Assembly: GCA_003427395.1 (NCBI GenBank)
Contig: BFEA01000095.1
Location: forward strand, 2,961,482-2,990,135
Length of the DNA: 28,654 nucleotides
DNA from: Chara braunii
Lineage: Eukaryota > Streptophyta > Charophyceae > Charales > Characeae
Direction: 5' to 3'
The first letter of the stretch is position 1; each line of letters starts with the position of its first letter. Of the stretch, positions 18,327 to 28,654 are shown in pieces. The notes beneath the pieces were generated by a model. That model was not told the DNA's origin, did not search any database, and saw only the letters and a list, made by a program, of their open reading frames with translations. The translations under genes and the position numbers were made by a program.

Positions 18327-20522
18327 CCGGTCCCGTGGACCGGGTCTGTCGCCGCCCCTATTAGCAAAACCGAGGGGGGATAGCCCCGTCGGGCCCTCAA
18401 CCCCCTTAGCTTCCTCCACGATGCTCCACCGCTGCTGCGCCGACGCCCGTCGGCCTCGATTCCTGAGTCCCCATAGTAGTAGTCCGACACCGTAACCTAT
18501 AGGGCTATGCCCCACCATGGAACAGCCAGGCGCAAACTTCAATATGATGTGGTGCCGCACGCCGCCCAGGCCCGGAAAAGACAGCCTAGGCCCTCTTTCC
18601 CTACCTGCAACCGGCGCGCCAACACCCGGCACCCGCGCCGGCCTACTTGAACCCTGCCGTGGCCGCCCCATGCGCCTGCCGGCGTGCCAGTCCTACCGTC
18701 GGCCGCGCGTGCCGACAAAAAAACAAGCCTCTATCCCTTACTCAAAGCCATAGCATGGTCCAGGTCGGTCGACTAGACCAGCCGCTCACTCAATCAGAAA
18801 AATCACACGCGTGCCCAAAAACTGCGCGCCCACATACCCCTTAACTTTGCCAAGGCGGATCTCGGGTGCAGCCGCGCCTCGCACGGCTTATTCTGACCAA
18901 ACCAATTATTCCTGTCATCTGCAAAAACCAGGGCGGATACCCTTGTAAGGGTATTCGCGGCGACAGCCTACCGGACTATATTAAGCGACGTCCCCGTCGC
19001 TACGCCAAATCAGAAGGCTACAAATTCATCCATACTCCAAATGCTGACGAGCGCGGAACCAATCCAATTAGCCGTCAGACTCAGGGTCGAGGCCTCCAAC
19101 AATCTATGCTGATATAACTATATGCCGCCAGGGTTTCAACCTGGGTTTCCATTGTCCTGACGTTAGGACGCCGGTGTATTATTGCTGAATTTATGCATCA
19201 ATACTACAGCATAAGTTCCAAAGGCCACCTCAAATCGTCCTCTCCCCTTCGTCCTAGACAAACGCCGGCTTCTCGTTGAGTGCCCCTGTCAGATTCTTTC
19301 TCGTAAGGAGAGTCATACAGGGACGCGGGCCTTAAATGAGACCTCAGAAGGCACTCTCGCCTTCCTCACGGAAATCCTCACGATCGAGCATATATGTACA
19401 TGTATACTTAAATCTCCTCTCAGCCTTTCCTGCAGTCTAGTACAGAAAGGCTAGGTCTCTGTCCTGACCCACCATAGCTTGGTCGATCAAGCCAGGTTTA
19501 CGGCCTATCGCATTGTTAACTTAGCGACAGTACCCTTCGTTGGTTACGCAATGATAGATCTTCTCCTGATAAGTATTCAATCAGGGCAGTCAAATGACTC
19601 GACTCGTATCCCACGCCATCATGCCGGAGTAATTTCCTCGAGGCGTGCATAACCCCTTAAACTCTTATCCCGTTGGTAGACGTGGGCCCGCAGCCCGGTT
19701 GTGCTGGCTTGCAGCCATCCAATAGGGGTTGCGCCCTAGAGGTGCTAACCTTTACCGTTTAGCTTGGTATTCCTCAATATGCCTTAGGATTAGCACAAGT
19801 GTCTAGACGACGCGTCACAAACAGACCACAGGCCCGTTGCGGGACTACGCAAGGGTCTGTCTCACTTTTAAGGGTATTTACCAGCCCCCTATGGGACAAC
19901 ATAGAAGGCACGGCCCCTTCTTACAATCACAAACGAATTCACCGCTAGGCTTACACGAGGCTGTGGCCCGCTGACTTGATCAGAGTCAGCGGACCACACA
20001 TCCCAAGACATCTCAATGCACTGATTTCCGACCTTCTTAGTTCCGTCAGTAATCCCCACCATAATTCTGGTTCCTCTTGTCAGACTTTATCACGCAAACA
20101 TTGCTTACCATATCTTTAATCTATTAACCACCTTTCACACAAAGGAGGTTTCTCTCAACAAGTCTCCCAGCCGCCCTTCTCTTTATAGGATGGGCTGTTA
20201 CGCGACCTGGTTTTTATAATTGCTAACAACCAACATTTCCACCTTCCATAATCTGAGGGGGTCTTCAACCATGGAACAACTCAACTGAGGGGCCTACTTA
20301 AGGGCCCCTCCCCCAACTCAAACACGAAACAACTCAAACTGAGGGACCAACTTATGGGTTCCCCCTCACAACTCGGCCATAAACATTCAGCATGGTAACC
20401 ATTTGAGCCTTATAGGCTCGCAAGACCCCTTAGGGTCCTCACACATCTATCGCAAAAGAACCGCACTGCCTCCTCTTATACTCGGTCATTTCGCCTGCCC
20501 AAAGGCAGATCGCACGAGTATA
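18327..20522. repeat. Hairpin-dense non-coding region
   Basis: Perfect or near-perfect stems follow one another. They include CCGGTCC/GGACCGG (18327-18343), GCCGAC/GTCGGC (18439-18454), CCGGCGCG/CGCGCCGG (18611-18641), GCGGATACCCTT/AAGGGTATTCGC with one G-T and a 2-nt loop (18933-18958), AGCGACG/CGTCGCT (18984-19001), GAAGGC/GCCTTC (19347-19364) and AGCCTTTC/GAAAGGCT (19422-19452). Further on are CCGCTGACT/AGTCAGCGG extended by TGTGG/CCACA (19962-19998), GAGGGGCC/GGCCCCTC (20287-20310), GAGCCT/AGGCTC (20405-20419), GACCC/GGGTC (20424-20437) and TATACTCG/CGAGTATA enclosing CTGCC/GGCAG (20477-20522). ORFs are short and unrecognisable. It matches no rRNA landmark that I know. Confidence 0.65.
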
Positions 20523-21140
20523 CCAGAGAGTAGACGATATCACATCCATACAATACAGAACACATGAGATGTATCCCACACATCTCTCACACAAAGCCAT
20601 CATATATTGGGATAAAGCCACACATGTGATAGTGACCGTGACCGTCACAAGAGTAAGTCCCACAAAGTCTGGAATCAAATGTACTTAGGAGCAAAATATC
20701 TCCCTCAAGCCTCAATACAACACTCAACTCACGCCCTCACACACGCAACTCGTAGGATGTATTTAGAAATAGGATGTCTGCCTCGAGAACAACCCAGACA
20801 CTCAGCTCACTGTCCCCCTCTGCCAAGTAACTGAAGTGTTATGGGCTCCTAGGATCCATACAAAAATACAAGTAAGGGTCTTAAACCTCCCAGACTAACA
20901 CACAAGTCGCATAGTCACACAACCAAATCTCATCTCCTACATTGTATCACATACACCAAAAAGCTTAAACCCGATCAAGCATTGCCACCTAATTATGCAC
21001 AACTAGACAGTTTTCTCTCGGTGGACTCAAGCATGTACACCTCTAGACTCCACTCGACTGACTCGAAGTATATACATCCCTAACTCGACCTCTGCGTACA
21101 GAGGAACCCTAGTCCTACTGTCATATAGGCGGGCAAGTCC
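20523..21140. other. Non-coding, nothing recognised
   Basis: Moderately AT-rich, many CACAC and CTC motifs, no convincing frame. It separates the last ORF of the minus-strand element from the hairpin-dense region. Confidence 0.5.
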
Positions 21141-23560
21141 CTACTCACTCATGACCTCCTGGTTCTGCCTATACAACTGTGCCCTACCCCCATCTGGAGC
21201 CCGCTCTACCACTCGCCCTTGTCTGTCGTACATCCTCCTACCGCCCTCTGTCACTTTCCCAGCAGCCTTGTCCTTGAGGAACTTCGGACACTCAAGGGCT
21301 CTGTGTATGCCATGCTTGCAGAAGAAGCATTGATCATCTGATCTCCTTTGGTACTTCTTCTTCTTCTTCTGGGATCCTGGCAGCGACGGCGTCTCACTGG
21401 CCTCCCTGCTCATCTCGTGGCTCTGGGGCATACTCCATGATTCTGCCGGTCTCGCCTCCAACATCGGGGTGCTTGGCCCCGCTCTCATCTCGTCTCTCTT
21501 AGGCCGGTACGCCGGAGTGTCCAGTCTCTGCGGCCTGCCCTCACAGACCCCTTCCATCACGCCTGTCGTCTCGTCCCTACGCGGGTCTGAAGGCTGGGGA
21601 ATCACAACAGCCACTAACTCGCTCATAACCTCCTGCTGCTATTCTGAGATGTGCTCCCCTTAGTCAGCCCCAGTGGCCCGGGAGCCTAACTGTGTCCTCA
21701 GCTCCCCCACCTCCGGCACACGCTCCGGGGTCTCCTGTCTCTGAGGCCCTCCTGATGGCATTTCCAGCTTCATGGCCGCCACTAACTCATCCAAACGAGA
21801 TGCCCCCCCCTCCATCGCCCCAGGCTTCGCAGACGTTGTTGCCCCTGTAAGGGTGCCCTCTTGTACCTCCAAAAGGATCGTAGGGGACTCCTCCGTGGGG
21901 CCCCCTCCCGCCACTGGAGGCTGGGGTCTCAGCACCAGCCCGCCCTCAGGGATCTCAATCGTCATAGGGGTAGCCTGTTGCGAGGCCAACTCCGTGGGAG
22001 TCCTGAAGCTGAACCTCCCCTCTTCGGCCTCCCGCCTCGCTGCCGCCTCTGTCGGGTCCAGGAATACCTTCCCCATTCCTCCTTGCTGAGGTGGCCCTGT
22101 CGTCCCTTCCTGGCCAAAGAGCTCTTGTATCTCCTTCCCCTGGATACCATACAGGCTCTGCTCCGTCCAGTCAACCACCTTAGTGGCCGAGAGCCTCTCC
22201 ACCATCGCCGCCATGTCCTGGAGCCTCTTCTCCCATTCCGCCTCTTTGGCTTCCATGCGGGACCTCCACGCTTGGTTCTCTGCCCTCTCTTCCACCAACT
22301 GGGTGGACAACTGCTCCACCTCTAACCTCGAGGCCGCCAACTCATCACTGAGCATGGAGTACCGCTGGAAGGACGTGACCGCCACCTCGCGTATCTCCCT
22401 GTCGGTCCGCTCGATTGCCATCCTAGCGGCTGGAAATCCCAAGTCCCCAGTCTCTCGTGCCTCATCCACCTTCTCGTCCTCCCGCCCTGCCTCTCGAGAC
22501 CTCTTACGGGCAGCATTCCTCTTACCCTCGTAGCTGGCCCATGCCTCACCAATCCTCTGCTCCCTCGTCGGGGGGTCGATTGGTGGCCTCGGTACCTCCC
22601 CAGCGGCCTCCATCCTAACCTTCTTCTGGTATATCTCCTCAAGACGCACCTGTACCCTTGCGAACTTCTCCTCCGTCGTCTCTCTTGGTGGCCTCTCCGC
22701 TTGTGTCCCGCGGGCGTCCCGTAATGGAGCTCCATCATTCACCCCTTCCTCTGCGTGCGGCAACCCTGGCGGTGGCTCCTCAGATGTTGGCATCTCGGTG
22801 TCCAGGGACTCAGTTCCATGCTCCGCTAGTTGTGGTGCCACAGTAGCAGATGTCCTCGCCCTCTCGCTCTCCTCTCGCCCTGCCTGCGTCGGGGGTGGCG
22901 TAGTAGTTCCCAATGGCGGTACTGGAACTTCCTCGCTATCCGGTTAGGGTATTCCCTCAGGCCTGTACCTCCGGGATCGGGGTAGGAGGAGGGGTGTCAT
23001 TCCCAACAGTAATAACCCCCTCAGTCTGCGGCTCCTCTGGCCCACTCGGCCCAGCCTCGGAGCCCGACTCAGGCGGTCCTTCCTTCGGCTCGTCCTTTGC
23101 TGGCTCATACTGCGCGGGGCCGCTCTGATCTGCTCCCAACCGCGACGTCCCCCACTGGGATGCATCCAGATGGGCCTCCAGGCTATCGAGCGGCGTCCTC
23201 AACGGTATAGCCTCCCCTTCCTCTGGCAATGTCGGCGACGGGCCCCGTAGGTCACTGCTCGTGATCCGGTGAAACTCCACCTGCTCAAGTGCGTGGGTAG
23301 AGGATAGTTCCGTTACCTGAGCCGGCCCCGTGGCCTGAACTAGCTCCACCCCCTGGGCGGGCTCCGCTGGCTCCTCTCGCTGTGCCAAGGCCTTTCGGCC
23401 TCCCCTCGTCGTAGTAGCTCCTCTTGCCTCCGGGTCTCGGGGCCTCTTGCTCCTCTATCGTCTCTCCACCCTAGGCTCTAGTCTCTCGGGCTCCAGTCGT
23501 CGAAATGCCTGTCTCAACTGGGCCTGGCAGTCCTCCCAATCGCGTGCCCTTTAGATTCCA
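21141..23560 (-). pseudogene. Second gag-like ORF: Pro/Glu-rich region, coiled coil, zinc knuckle (decayed)
   Basis: Reading on the minus strand begins near 23560 with DWEDCQAQLRQAFRRLEPE and meets TAG near 23455. It continues through a Pro/Glu/Gly-rich segment (23388-22957) and, after a frameshift, a 417-codon frame (22913-21660). That frame has a long charged coiled coil (EEKFARVQVRLEEIYQKK, then ELAASRLEVEQLSTQLVEER, to WEKRLQDMAAMVERLSATK). Two in-frame stops (TAA 21662-21660 and a TAG close after) precede the last part, 21626-21141. There a Lys run leads to a CCHC knuckle, CFFCKHGIHRALEC, and FLKDKAAGKV. Zinc knuckles usually bind RNA in gag nucleocapsid. I recall this module at the end of Chara-type polyproteins; its role is unknown. 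It follows gag-protease directly, without RT or integrase between. Confidence 0.65.
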
Positions 23561-26500
23561 TGGTTCGTGTGGGACGGTGTGGATCTGTATCATTGGAATC
23601 TTATCCACATCCAACCTCCCACGCTCCTCGTCATTAAACGCATACGCGCGATGTCTCTTCTTCATCGTTTCCACCATCAGGGTCCTCTTCTGGGGTGACA
23701 GGAAGCCAGATTCACCAATTACCAGCCCTCCCTCATTCTCTTCGTTGATACGGCACGGCCCGGCCAACGAGTGCTCCTGCATACGCCGTATCAATCCTCG
23801 CCCCCGCTCGTAGTAGGCTTCCTCGTCCTCTGTGACGAGCACGGGAACTGGGCGGCACTTCTTGTCTATAGTCTTGTACCGTCTTTGGGAGCCCTGCTTA
23901 ATCCCTCCCCTAAAAAAGGCCGACTTGTCGTTCGGGCCTGGGCCATTGCAGGGCCTTCCCTCCCTCCTGGAAGCCGATACACCAATTCCACCTCTCCCAC
24001 CTGAGGGTTCTCCAAAACCTGCTCCCTCAATGCCTTGATGGCCTCCGGATCCGCCATGTCGTGTGTCGACACCACCTCCATGGCCTTGTTCACATCTGTG
24101 AGGCTTAGTGTCAGCACCTCAGCCCTATCTTCCTCCTCGGGCACTTCCCAAAGCCGCCTTCGCTCGTTCTCCGATTCCTCAAAGGTGAACGAGTCGAGAT
24201 TACGCCTGTTCCTTCCACTCCCCGGCCCCGTGTTTCGGCAGGTGATGACTTCGTAGTTCCCGCACGCTGGATCGCATAGGAGCAAGATCATCGTCCCATC
24301 GTGCTTATTGAAAATTAACACCTCTGTTCGGCACAGGAACGACCGCCCCAGAAGGATGGAGTAATCGACATCGGGCATAACGAAGAAACAAGTCCTCGCC
24401 CGCACCTTCCCGATCTCTATGATCACGTTGGACGTCGTGCCACAAAAAGCGGCCTTACAGTTGGCGTCGTGCAGCATACCGTGATACGAACGGTCAATCT
24501 CTATCCCCATCATCACCACCTCCTTCTCCCTGATGATGTTCATCTCTGCGCCCGTGTCCACCATCCCAGTGCACTTCTGGTTCTTTATCACCAGATCCAC
24601 CTGCCCGCACGCCACACATTTCCAATCCATCCTTGTCCCTGCCTCAGTCCACTCCACCTCCCTGGGCAGGACCGTACTCAGATGGACATTTGGTACCAGC
24701 CTTCGCGAGAGTCGCCCTTTCAACTCACCACGGAGCCTTGGCGCCGACGCCAGGATGTCCTTTAGGTTCATCAAGTCATTGTGGCCTTCCAGGAGCTTGT
24801 CCACCATCCGCTCTATGTCAAAGCCTTCCTCCATCCGGACCTCGTACTTCTTCCTCTTAGGCACGCTGTCAGGCAGGCTTGGCTCGGGCTCTTCCCAGGC
24901 TCCTCTCGTTTTGGCCCTCAGCTCCGCCCGCTGGTCCTCCTCTTGTCGGAGCCTCTCATCCTCTTCGTCGTCGTCCTCATCCTCTTCCTCCGGGACCTCC
25001 ACCACTTCCTTTCTGTGTCCTGGCTCAGGCTCCTTTCGAGGGGGCGCCCAACTGGGCGCCTGGCTGGGCTCTTGACTAGGTCCAACCTTATTTTGGCTCC
25101 TGGTTCGCGTCGCCTGCGGCACTCTTCCATGCGATGTGGGGGGCCTAAAGGTCATACCCGACCTGGGGCCTGTCCCCACGGTCGCAACTCTTGGGCACCC
25201 CTGTTGACCTGATGAAGGCTCAGGTCCGGAGTCATAAAGGAAGACCTCAGGCAGGTTGGCTTCCCATCTTAGGGCCTCCTCACACCGGGTCTGCAACTTC
25301 TGTTGGTACCTCCCCACCTTCTCCAGCAGATCCTCCATCTTCTCCAGGATGATTATGGCGGGCTCCCTTTCGCCTTCCTGCCCCTCGTCATCCGACTCGA
25401 CGACTATTGCCTCCTCCCTTATAGTCCCTGCCTTTAGTCGCTGAGTGACCTCCTCACTATCCCCCACAATCTCCTCAACTCTTATGGCCGACTCTTGTCT
25501 TTCCTGCCACATCCGGAACATGGTCGGGGGTGCCGATGGCCCTACCGTCGCTCGCCTAAGAGCCTCTTGCCTGATTCCTTCCGGGGTCTTGGGGTCGATA
25601 TGCTCCCCCCACTTATCATATATATCCCAGTCCATACAGGAGGAAATTAACCCTGACAACTCATCATCCCGCCGTCGTTGGCAGAACCGTATAGTGTGGC
25701 CCACATCGCCACAATGCCAATAGGTGGCATTCCGCCAATCAAAGTGGGGCCTCCCATACCCTTGGCCCCCCTCCTGGCCACCTCGGCCATCTTGGTTCTG
25801 GCCCCCTTGACCGTTCCAACCACCTCTGCGACCCCCACCATTTCCTCCTCGGCCCCGGCCACCACCTCCTCGACCCCCTTGACCTCGGCCTCCATTGCCT
25901 TGCCCGCCTTGTCCTTGGTTTCCTCCCCCAGCCACGCTAGCCTGCGAGGCCTGTTGGGAGGGTGGCGGTTGGGCCACAAACTGACCTTGGGTCGCGGGGT
26001 AGCTCGGGGGGCCCATACTTGCCGACGGGTCCGAATAGGGGACCATTTGTCCAGCATGGGCCTGACTTCCTCCACAGGAGGTACAGTGGTTACAGCTGGG
26101 CCAGGGCGCGAGCTGACAACGCGGCATCCAATGCCCACAAGCCGGCGGCGGCCCCATGCACAACGGCCCGGCCGACGCTGGCGTTGGCGTCGCGGCAGGT
26201 GGCGGCGCGGCAACCGCTTGCGGGGCTTGCCCCTTCCCTGATCCTTGGCCCCCCATTAGTAAATTACGCTGCTTCCTCTGGGCTTTGGTCAGGATCTGGG
26301 AGCCTGTTTCTTCTCCGCCGTGATCCTCGCGTCCAGCCTCTTAATCCACTGCCCCTGATGCCCGGCCTTGGGCCACGATCACCCCTCTCCTTTGTACTTC
26401 CGTCTCATTGTCATACCCAAGCGCGGCCAGCACGTCCGTGACAATCTTTTTCACCCCTGGGGTCCCAAATGCGGTGGCGTCCCTTTCCTTCCTCTTGCGC

Positions 26501-27096
26501 CTCTGCAACCGCATCTGGTGCTGCTCCACCTGGTCCAGACTCCCCTCTTCCTCTCCCTTGTCAATAGTGGCCCAGGTGAGCTTCTCAGTTCCCCCTCCAT
26601 GGCTCGTCAATTCCGCGACATCCGAGATAGTAAGGAGACCCAAAAATATAGCACACTGCGTCTCCTCAGAAATCCCGTGCACCTTCCTCGCCTTCTTTTT
26701 GAACTCGTGCACGACCGCCCCAATCGTGGAGAAGTCATCTCTGTTCATGGCCTCCAGGTCCGCCATGGTCAACAGTCCATCCCCTTGCCTATACTTTCTT
26801 AGCATTAGGTCCCTGAACCTTGCCCAGCTGCCACTTGCGACTTCCACCACCCTACCCACCTCCTGATGGTGGCTATAAAGGACGTATCTCATAATCTGCT
26901 GAAACCTTACTTCATCCGCCAATCTCACCAATGCCTGCTCAACCAGGTCTAGCCAGTCAGACACCCGATCCCCCTTGAAGTGGAATGTCTCAACCTTCGG
27001 GACATTGCTCAGCACTCTCTCGCGCTTATCTAAGGCATCTATGAGGTCGTCGAGCGTCACGAGCCTCCTCCCACCGTCCGCCATTTCCTCTGGCAT
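23535..27096 (-). pseudogene. Gag-protease polyprotein of the minus-strand element, with start of RT linker
   Basis: ATG at 27096 starts a gag whose capsid-like part reads VPKVETFHFKGDRVSDWLDL, WARFRDLMLRKYRQGDGLL and CAIFLGLL. TAA at 26343-26341 interrupts it, but the same frame resumes (KAQRKQRNLLMGG) and runs to 23866. In order there follow Gly/Gln/Arg-rich repeats, a zinc knuckle near 25,720 (YWHCGDVGHTIRFC, the first Cys replaced by Tyr), an acidic Glu/Asp tract (near 24,970), and an aspartic protease with VDTGAEMNII (about 24,550) and DYSILLGRSFL. Protease would mature the polyprotein in the virus-like particle. A one-base shift near 23,880 moves reading to the frame 23842-23471, which carries DVDKIPMIQIHTVPHEPWNLKG-type linker residues that normally precede RT. 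The homology stops there, and the next module begins in another frame. Confidence 0.8.
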
Positions 27097-27480
27097 TATG
27101 ATTGACTGCCTTCGGCTTCGATCCCCCCTGTTATAAGACGCGATAGGACGAAAGGTTCCACTCAGCAGTCCATTCCATCACAATCCTATCGGGCTGACCA
27201 CTTAAAACCCCCGACGCTCCAGACCTGGCAGACATTTCTCTTCCTATTTCCCTTAGGCTTACCTAGACAAGGCCCATCCCCACCACATAATTTCCTCGCA
27301 CATTGGCCTCGTCCACACCATCAGCCAAACCACCAATCAATCAACATTCACACGCACAACCATGCAGGCTACTATACGATCCATCTCATAGTCCTTCCCT
27401 TATCTACTTCGTGTGCCTAGTTCTCCCTCATTCTCATACCCGGATGTCGTTCCACAAGGCACAACGACAGACTTCCTTTA
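27097..27480 (-). other. Untranslated leader of the minus-strand element
   Basis: The 384 bases between the primer-binding site and the gag ATG hold no recognisable ORF. In retroelement RNAs this interval is where packaging or dimerisation signals would lie, but none is identified here. Confidence 0.5.
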
Positions 27481-27498
27481 TCCCCGACAACGGCGTCA
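27481..27498 (-). promoter_or_regulatory. Primer-binding site, tRNA-Asp type
   Basis: Read on the minus strand this is TGACGCCGTTGTCGGGGA. The PBS used by many plant Gypsy elements is complementary to tRNA-Asp, TGGCGCCGTTGCCGGGGA. Sixteen of 18 positions agree. It begins two bases after the LTR end (CGACA, GG, then PBS), the normal position. The two changes may reflect decay. Confidence 0.8.
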
Positions 27499-27500
27499 CC

Positions 27501-28654
27501 TGTCGAGCGCATCGGTCCGGCACTGCACGTGGCAGCGCGGGACCCTCTCGGTCGCGTCACGCAGGAGCTGGACCAACCTCGACACGAACACAAAAATGAA
27601 GCTTCCTTAGGCCGCTCTGGCCGAGTGCGCCACCCATACCTCTCGCGAGCCCCTACGACAGGGTAGGGCATACGCGAGGCACAACTTACCTGCACCTTAC
27701 GGGAGCTGTCACCTCCCCGCCGTGGGCGTATTCCCGCCAAGCTACCAGTCCACAGTACGAAAGTTACTCGGTTGCAATCGCAGAGGTGGACCAGCCGAGG
27801 GCGTTTCTCGTTCGCTGTAGCATAGGGGGCACGCGCGGTAATACGCCTGTCGGACCCGCACGCGAACCGACATCTTGGGGGGCTGAAGTCCCAAGCGTGA
27901 CTCGTCGTCGGTCGACTAGGACGCATCTCACACACCACGCGCACGCCACTCTACGAACACACAAAACGAAACACACACACATACACACGAAATGACACAA
28001 CACAAACAACGCGACAACGCTCCTAGCCCCTTCAGTGACCATCCCATAACTTTCCACTGCGGAAATCGGATCGGCGTCATGCGAGAGACTTAGTATAAAA
28101 CTGCGCCGACGCAGGGCCTACTCATATCGACTAGCAATGCAAACGTACGCAAGCAGTCGCAACGATGGCGTACCATGTAGTACCCATACTCGCGCGGCCT
28201 TCGTTAATCTCAGGGGTCGCGTTCGGCACTCAAGTGTCGGCTGACATGCGCCTTGAGGGTTAATCTCTCGACACCAGACACCCTCAATGNGCGGTTGAAG
28301 ACCACACACCCTCTTCTGCACCTTATGCANAGTGGGTGGTACAAAGGTTCANACCTGTGGTGGCAGTCGTTTCTTGCGGCCCAGGAGGTATGCAGAGCGG
28401 GTGGTACAAAGGTTCATACCTGTNGTGNCAGTCGTTTCTTGCGGCCCTGGAGGTAAGTCCTACTCNAGGCCTGGTAAAAGTCAAGGGGTTTGACTTTGAC
28501 GGCTGCCACGGACTATAACGTCCAACTATGAAAACTCTAAAAAACAAAAACGAATAGGTCGATGGTTCCCTTGTTCCAAAAGGGGTCATGACCTTTGGGG
28601 TTCCCTCCCCCTCTTCGAGTGGTGCCCTCGACCTACAATAATCTCAAGCGTTCG
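27501..28654 (-). mobile_element. 5' LTR of the minus-strand element (runs past the window end)
   Basis: On the + strand it begins TGTCGAGCGC, which is ...GCGCTCGACA on the element's strand, a canonical CA end just before the primer site. It is about 97-98% identical to 11423-12577, with the differences concentrated near the PBS-proximal end. It has Ns at 28290, 28330, 28352, 28424, 28428 and 28466, each 16,077 bases from its partner. Transcription would start inside this repeat and run leftward; I could not pick a convincing TATA box on that strand. Confidence 0.85.
28327..28456 (+). repeat. 65-bp tandem duplication in the 5' LTR
   Basis: Same two-unit repeat as 12250-12379, identical including the positions of the ambiguous bases. 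Confidence 0.85.

Larger units (their letters stand above)
11423..28654 (-). mobile_element. Giant non-autonomous Gypsy-like LTR element on the minus strand (right end outside window)
   Basis: Direct repeats at 11423-12577 and 27501-28654 (offset 16,077-16,078) flank gag-protease coding on the minus strand, and a tRNA-Asp-like primer site stands two bases inside the right repeat. The element therefore reads right to left: 5' LTR, PBS, leader, gag, protease, second gag-like ORF, 8 kb of non-coding DNA, 3' LTR. RT, RNase H and integrase are absent, so it would depend on enzymes from another element. Total length exceeds 17 kb. The right LTR runs off the window, so the target duplication cannot be checked. 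Confidence 0.8.

Noticed and set aside
18120-20300. Ribosomal RNA gene fragment
   Set aside because: Many stems are present, but none of the universal 18S, 5.8S or 28S landmark sequences I looked for occurs on either strand.
24533-26441. Long + strand ORFs (180-187 codons) opposite gag-protease
   Set aside because: They are mirror frames of the GC-rich, Gly/Arg/Glu-coding minus strand and show low-complexity Ser/Leu/Pro composition.

Overview
This window is repeat-dominated eukaryotic nuclear DNA. It is most likely from a charophyte green alga of the Chara type. That call rests on my memory of the very similar gag, protease, integrase and 'post-integrase' polyproteins that abound in the Chara genome; no search was run. 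I recognise no intact host gene. Nearly everything is the remains of two very large Ty3/Gypsy-like LTR retrotransposons.

Left part (about 1-11,113). A (CA)n tract and a partial LTR (about 47-590) come first. Then two diverged direct repeats of about 2.44 kb (644-3078 and 8658-11113) enclose 5.6 kb. Each repeat begins with TG and ends with CA, and each carries a TATA box at the same relative position. A duplicated polypurine tract ends exactly where the right repeat begins, so the outer element reads on the + strand. A gag-like coiled-coil fragment (7878-8195) is also on +. On the minus strand, inside the same repeats, lies a decayed pol: RNase H (7578-7204), integrase (7203-5358), and a long post-integrase module with a Glu-rich tract (about 5390-3803). 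This head-to-head layout points to one element nested in another.

Right part (11,423-28,654 and beyond). A second element lies on the minus strand. Its 5' LTR is on the right (27501 to past the window end). A primer-binding site resembling the complement of tRNA-Asp follows two bases inside it (27498-27481). Then come a leader, gag with a zinc knuckle, and an aspartic protease. The protease region runs into the first residues of the RT linker and is then joined directly to a second gag-like ORF with a coiled coil and another zinc knuckle. RT, RNase H and integrase are missing, so the element is non-autonomous, and its ORFs also carry stops and frameshifts. Its 3' LTR is on the left (11423 to at least 12577).

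Between the ORFs and the 3' LTR lie about 8 kb without genes (about 12.6-21.1 kb). This stretch is unusually rich in short inverted repeats. The most striking part is 14,396-15,296: eleven units with two conserved loop sequences but different arms. In most units the two arms still pair, which looks like covariation. This is the best candidate here for an undescribed structured element. A possible 37-nt host exon (11294-11330) and an AATAAA plus A20 retroposition scar (18242-18278) are smaller points of interest.
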